A stretch of 8,782 nt of DNA. Origin: an uncultured Ruminococcus sp. (GTDB lineage Bacteria > Bacillota_A > Clostridia > Oscillospirales > Ruminococcaceae). The notes under the pieces are model-generated. The model did no database searches. It worked only from the letters and a program-made list of their open reading frames with translations, and was not told the origin of the DNA. Location: NCBI GenBank assembly GCA_937880065.1, contig CALFMA010000232.1, forward strand, positions 1 through 8,782. Reading direction: 5' to 3'. The position numbers and the translations under genes are program-made. How positions within the stretch are numbered: position 1 is the stretch's first letter; every line of letters begins with the position of its first letter. This document shows, one piece after another, positions 6,001-8,782 of the stretch.

Positions 6001-7821
6001 TTAACCCTTTGCTCTTACCTTAGCACGCTGGCTGTTGCTTAAAATTCTCTTGCGAATTCTGAGACTTTCGGGAGTTACTTCAAGAAGTTCGTCATCAGCA
6101 AGGAATTCAAGGCAGTCTTCAAGGCTGAGAATACGATGAGGAACAAGACGGAGTGCGTCATCACTTCCGCTTGCACGTGTATTTGTAAGGTGCTTTCTCT
6201 TGCACACGTTTACTACAAGGTCATCGCTCTTAGGTGACATACCAACTACCATTCCCTCATAAACGGGAGTTCCCGCAGGAATAAACAGCTGTCCTCTCTC
6301 CTGTGCGTTGAAAAGTCCGTATGTTACAGCTTCGCCTGTTTCAAAGGATACAAGTGAACCCATGCTTCTGCGGTCAATATCGCCCTTGTATGGCTGATAT
6401 TCCTCGAATACGTGGCTCATAATTCCCTCGCCCTTTGTATCTGTGAGGAATTCACTCTTATAGCCGAAAAGTCCACGTGCAGGAACAAGGAATTCAATTC
6501 TCATACGGCTGCCCTGTGGGTGCATTGAAACAAGTTCACCCTTACGGCTGCCCATTTTCTCCATAACAGAACCTACGCTATCCTCTGGAACATCGACTAC
6601 AAGTCGCTCGATAGGTTCAAGCTTTCTGCCGTCCTCACCCTCTTTGAGAAGTACACGGGGAGTTGAAACTGACAGCTCATAGCCCTCACGACGCATATTC
6701 TCAATGAGAATTGAAAGGTGCATTTCACCTCTGCCTGCAACTCTGAATGCGTCTGTATTTTCAGTTTCCTCAACTCTGAGGGAAACGTCTTTCAGAAGTT
6801 CCTTGAAAAGTCGCTCACGGAGCTGACGGGAAGTTACGAACTTACCTTCTTTACCTGCGAATGGGCTGTCATTTACAGCAAATGTCATTTCTACTGTAGG
6901 CTCGGAAATCTTTACAAATGGGAGTGGCTCGGGAGCATCAACAGCACAGATTGTATCACCTATTGTGATACCCTCAATACCTGAAATCCACACAATATCG
7001 CCAGCCATAGCGGATTCTACAGGCACTCTCTGCAAGCCCTGAATCTGTAAAAGTGAAACGATTTTGGAGTTGTAGCTCTTCTTTGAACCTGTGTAATCGC
7101 ATACAGTTACCTGCTGATTTACCTTGATATTACCACGTACAATTCTGCCGATACCGATTCTGCCGACATATTCGTTGTAGTCGATAGAGGAAATAAGCAT
7201 CTGGAGGGGTTCTTCCTCCTCACCCTTTGGCGGCTCAATGTAGTTGATAATTGTATCGAAAAGGGGCTTTAAGTCTGTGCCTGCCTCGTACTGGCTGATT
7301 GATGCAGTACCGCTTCTGCCTGAGCAGAAAAGGAGGGGAGATTCAAGCTGTTCCTCGTTAGCGTCAAGGTCAAGGAGAAGTTCAAGAACTTCGTCGCCGA
7401 TTTCGTCAAGACGAGCGTCGGGACGGTCAATCTTATTTACAACAACAATGATTTTGTGTCCCATTTCAAGTGCCTTTGAAAGCACGAAACGAGTCTGGGG
7501 CATTGGTCCCTCAGCAGCATCAACGAGAAGAAGAACGCCGTCAACCATTTCGAGAACTCGCTCAACCTCGCCGCCGAAGTCAGCGTGTCCGGGTGTATCA
7601 ATGATATTTATTTTTGTGCCGTTGTACATAACGGAAGTATTTTTCGCAAGGATAGTAATTCCACGCTCACGCTCAATGTCGTTGGAGTCCATTACTCGCT
7701 CTGCAACTGCCTGATTTTCACGGAATACGCCGCCCTGTTTCAGCATTTCGTCAACAAGGGTTGTCTTGCCGTGGTCAACGTGGGCGATAATGGCAATATT
7801 TCTCAAATCTTCTCTTATCAT
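6001..7821 (-). CDS. typA: Ribosome-associated translational GTPase TypA/BipA
   Basis: A full-length 606-residue TypA (family about 605-615). This EF-G-like GTPase binds the 70S ribosome and helps ribosome assembly and growth under stress such as cold. GTPase motifs are all present: G1 AHVDHGKT (13-20), G2 RERGITI (51-57), G3 DTPGHADF (75-82), G4 NKID (129-132) and a G5-type CSGRSG at about 166-171. Domain II follows at about 205-290, the EF-G domain V-like part at about 395-480, and the TypA-specific C-terminal domain to the end. ATG 7821 has AAGGAG eight bases upstream. Only 55 bases separate it from the ycxB-like gene, and they are largely filled by heptad array C with no usable promoter. 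Cotranscription with that gene is therefore likely. Nothing in the protein is unusual. Confidence 0.97.
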   Translation of the reverse strand: MIREDLRNIAIIAHVDHGKTTLVDEMLKQGGVFRENQAVAERVMDSNDIERERGITILAKNTSVMYNGTKINIIDTPGHADFGGEVERVLEMVDGVLLLVDAAEGPMPQTRFVLSKALEMGHKIIVVVNKIDRPDARLDEIGDEVLELLLDLDANEEQLESPLLFCSGRSGTASISQYEAGTDLKPLFDTIINYIEPPKGEEEEPLQMLISSIDYNEYVGRIGIGRIVRGNIKVNQQVTVCDYTGSKKSYNSKIVSLLQIQGLQRVPVESAMAGDIVWISGIEGITIGDTICAVDAPEPLPFVKISEPTVEMTFAVNDSPFAGKEGKFVTSRQLRERLFKELLKDVSLRVEETENTDAFRVAGRGEMHLSILIENMRREGYELSVSTPRVLLKEGEDGRKLEPIERLVVDVPEDSVGSVMEKMGSRKGELVSMHPQGSRMRIEFLVPARGLFGYKSEFLTDTKGEGIMSHVFEEYQPYKGDIDRRSMGSLVSFETGEAVTYGLFNAQERGQLFIPAGTPVYEGMVVGMSPKSDDLVVNVCKRKHLTNTRASGSDDALRLVPHRILSLEDCLEFLADDELLEVTPESLRIRKRILSNSQRAKVRAKG

Positions 7822-7841
7822 ATTTTTCTCTCCTTATATTT

Positions 7842-7876
7842 TAGAGCTATCAGCCGTTAGCTGTTAGCCTTTAGCT
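7842..7876 (+). repeat. Heptad array C between the ycxB-like gene and typA
   Basis: Five gapless units: TAGAGCT, ATCAGCC, GTTAGCT, GTTAGCC and TTTAGCT. The array ends directly at the stop codon of the ycxB-like gene and lies a few bases upstream of the typA Shine-Dalgarno sequence. It is inverted relative to array D, with about 28 of 35 bases matching. Confidence 0.85.
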
Positions 7877-8407
7877 TTATTTGAATTTCTTTCCTAACTT
7901 GCTTTTCAGCAGATTTCTTAAATCTTCTGCTGTTCCCTCGGTGATTTCGTGCTTGCCGATTACATAAGCTAAATTCTTTTCCGGAAAAAGCAAAAAGCAT
8001 TTCGGAGTTTCACGAACTTTATCAAGCTTATCGTATGTAATAGCAGCATTTTCATTAAAATCTGCACCTTTACAACTTGCCCTCATTTCATTTTCATCAA
8101 ACTCATAGAGCATAGGAGAATCACCATACTTTTTTCTATGGTTCTTTATAAAGATGTGCGGTTGTATAAAGTATAACCATATATTCAAAAATATTAAGAA
8201 AATTGAACTTGAAATAATAAAAATTAAGCGTTTAACCTGTTCAGAAGGCATAGGTTCATTTATCATTTTAAATACCAGTGATGATAGTATCACGAGAATT
8301 ACACATAAAACAACAACTATCGAACAAGCTATCGTAAAAACTTTATATAATGACAAATAATGCTGTTTTAAATGTTCAGGTGTATAAACAACTTTAGCAC
8401 GTATCAT
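7877..8407 (-). CDS. YcxB-like membrane protein of unknown function
   Basis: A 176-residue protein with two predicted transmembrane helices (about residues 22-47 and 60-82), joined by a short loop and followed by a soluble C-terminal domain of about 90 residues. That domain (YEFDENEMRAS, then TYDKLDKVRETPKCFLLF, then a tail ending KSKLGKKFK) has the layout of the YcxB-like family: a strand-rich domain ending in a helix after a TAEDLRNLL motif. No catalytic residues are evident and the family has no firmly established function. ATG 8407 has an excellent AAGGAGGAG six bases upstream. The gene is bracketed by inverted heptad arrays, with D in its leader and C at its stop codon. typA follows in the same direction. 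I could not find a convincing promoter in the leader. Confidence 0.8.
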   Translation of the reverse strand: MIRAKVVYTPEHLKQHYLSLYKVFTIACSIVVVLCVILVILSSLVFKMINEPMPSEQVKRLIFIISSSIFLIFLNIWLYFIQPHIFIKNHRKKYGDSPMLYEFDENEMRASCKGADFNENAAITYDKLDKVRETPKCFLLFPEKNLAYVIGKHEITEGTAEDLRNLLKSKLGKKFK

Positions 8408-8429
8408 TATTATCTCCTCCTTACTGGTA

Positions 8430-8459
8430 CTTATGTTGACGGACTGCCGTACATATAAG
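8430..8459 (-). promoter_or_regulatory. Possible leader hairpin upstream of the ycxB-like gene
   Basis: CTTATGTTGACGG (8430-8442) and CCGTACATATAAG (8447-8459) are inverted copies apart from small bulges, around an ACTG loop. The structure ends 7 bases before the strong Shine-Dalgarno sequence and overlaps the edge of heptad array D. No T run follows, so it is not a standard terminator. Confidence 0.4.
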
Positions 8460-8490
8460 CTAATGGCTAAAGGCTCACAGCTAATAGCTA
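8456..8490 (-). repeat. Heptad array D: five units, inverted relative to array C
   Basis: On the plus strand the units are TAAGCTA, ATGGCTA, AAGGCTC, ACAGCTA and ATAGCTA; on the minus strand they read as NTTAGCY heptads. Minus-strand D shares TAGCTATTAGCTGT with array A and AGCCTTTAGCCA with minus-strand array B. Confidence 0.85.
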
Positions 8491-8554
8491 TTTACATATT
8501 ATTTCTGCACAATGAATAAGCATTTCCGTACAAATCCGCTTTTTTTCAGGGCAT

Positions 8555-8581
8555 AAAAAAATCCGCTTTCATTATAGCGGA
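8555..8581 (-). terminator. Intrinsic terminator of the tRNA operon
   Basis: On the minus strand TCCGCT (8581-8576) pairs with AGCGGA (8567-8562) around an 8-base loop. Seven T residues (8561-8555) overlap and follow the stem. It lies 25 bases after the end of tRNA-Tyr. A second copy of ATCCGCTTT occurs at 8534-8542. Confidence 0.85.
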
Positions 8582-8606
8582 GTTACTGAGGATATTTAAG
8601 GGAAAT

Positions 8607-8692
8607 TGGTGGGAGAGGGTGGATTCGGACCACCGAAGCTGAAAAGCAACAGATTTACAGTCTGCCCCCTTTGGCCACTCGGGAACTCTCCC
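8607..8692 (-). tRNA. tRNA-Tyr (GTA)
   Basis: An 86-base class II tRNA with the CCA end encoded (8609-8607). The acceptor stem GGGAGAG (8692-8686) pairs with CTCTCCC (8617-8611). Anticodon stem GCAGA/TCTGT holds the loop CTGTAAA with anticodon GTA (8658-8656). A long variable arm and a GGTCCGAATCC-type T arm are present, as expected for bacterial tRNA-Tyr. It follows tRNA-Thr by about 39 bases, so the two are probably one transcript. Confidence 0.96.
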
Positions 8693-8731
8693 TTAACAAT
8701 TTCTGATATTTACCGACTATTGCCGATAAAA

Positions 8732-8782
8732 TGGAGCTGGTGGACGGACTCGAACCCCCGACCTGCTGATTACAAATCAGCT
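8732..8782 (-). tRNA. tRNA-Thr (TGT), 5' part beyond the window
   Basis: The 3' part of a tRNA with encoded CCA (8734-8732). Anticodon stem GCTGA/TCAGC closes the loop TTTGTAA, giving anticodon TGT, which reads ACA threonine codons. The T arm has the loop TTCGAGT. One G-G opposition appears in the middle of the T stem (GGGGG against CCGTC). The D arm and 5' acceptor strand are cut off by the window end. Confidence 0.93.

Noticed and set aside
7244..7714. Plus-strand open frame of 156 codons, rich in Arg and Ser
   Set aside because: It is antisense to the GTPase domain of typA, and its composition is what an antisense frame of this gene produces.
7822..7876. A separate typA promoter
   Set aside because: The only -10-like sequence (TAAAAT) lies so close to the Shine-Dalgarno sequence that transcription would start within or past it, and no -35 box accompanies it.
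7842..8490. Insertion sequence with terminal inverted repeats
   Set aside because: The enclosed gene is a YcxB-like membrane protein, not a transposase, and no target-site duplication is visible. At most it could be a non-autonomous cassette, reported above as a hypothesis.
8423..8554. Promoter of the ycxB-like gene
   Set aside because: TATATG and TAATAT are possible -10 boxes, but neither has a recognisable -35 at 16-18 bp, so I made no call even though a promoter is expected after the tRNA terminator.
8732..8782. Defective tRNA-Thr because of the G-G opposition in the T stem
   Set aside because: A single mismatch is tolerated, all other visible elements are intact, and the 5' half is outside the window.

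Overview
The window reads like a metagenome-assembled or draft contig from a low-to-mid GC Gram-positive anaerobe, most likely a Ruminococcus-type clostridium. The support is: AGGAGG-type ribosome binding sites, consensus sigma-A promoters, a secreted leucine-rich-repeat protein carrying a type I dockerin, a YcxB-family membrane protein, tRNA genes that encode their own CCA, and a ferredoxin-linked 2-oxoacid oxidoreductase operon. Every gene I can support lies on the minus strand, so transcription runs from high to low coordinates.

From right to left. At 8782-8555 there is a tRNA-Thr(TGT) cut by the window edge, then tRNA-Tyr(GTA), then an intrinsic terminator. Next come a small two-helix YcxB-like membrane protein (8407-7877) and the translational GTPase TypA/BipA (7821-6001), probably read together, ending in a strong terminator. 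A textbook promoter (TTGACA, 17 bp, TATAAT) then drives a 913-residue secreted protein (5795-3054): signal peptide, nine in-register 21-residue LRRs, dockerin, SH3-like segment and a C-terminal conserved domain. A perfect 14-bp hairpin follows it. A second good promoter at 2874-2846 drives an operon of a MinD/ParA-like P-loop ATPase, a 2[4Fe-4S] ferredoxin, the alpha subunit (VorB/KorA) and the beta subunit of a 2-oxoacid:ferredoxin oxidoreductase. Such enzymes interconvert 2-oxoacids and acyl-CoAs using reduced ferredoxin; in rumen-type Ruminococcus this chemistry is associated with branched-chain acids.

Two things stand out. First, the beta subunit is intact for only about 121 residues. At about position 475, inside its thiamine-pyrophosphate motif, the same open frame continues as the C-terminal part of a sugar ABC-transporter permease with very different codon use. 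I read this as a chimeric join (assembly or library artefact, less likely a real rearrangement), so bases 1-475 probably belong to another genome. The expected rest of the beta subunit and the gamma subunit are missing.

Second, four intergenic arrays of a 7-bp repeat (consensus NTTAGCY) occur as two inverted pairs. One pair brackets a hairpin between the secreted protein and the ATPase operon. The other brackets the ycxB-like gene almost exactly. I see no CRISPR array, transposase, prophage or defence system in this window.
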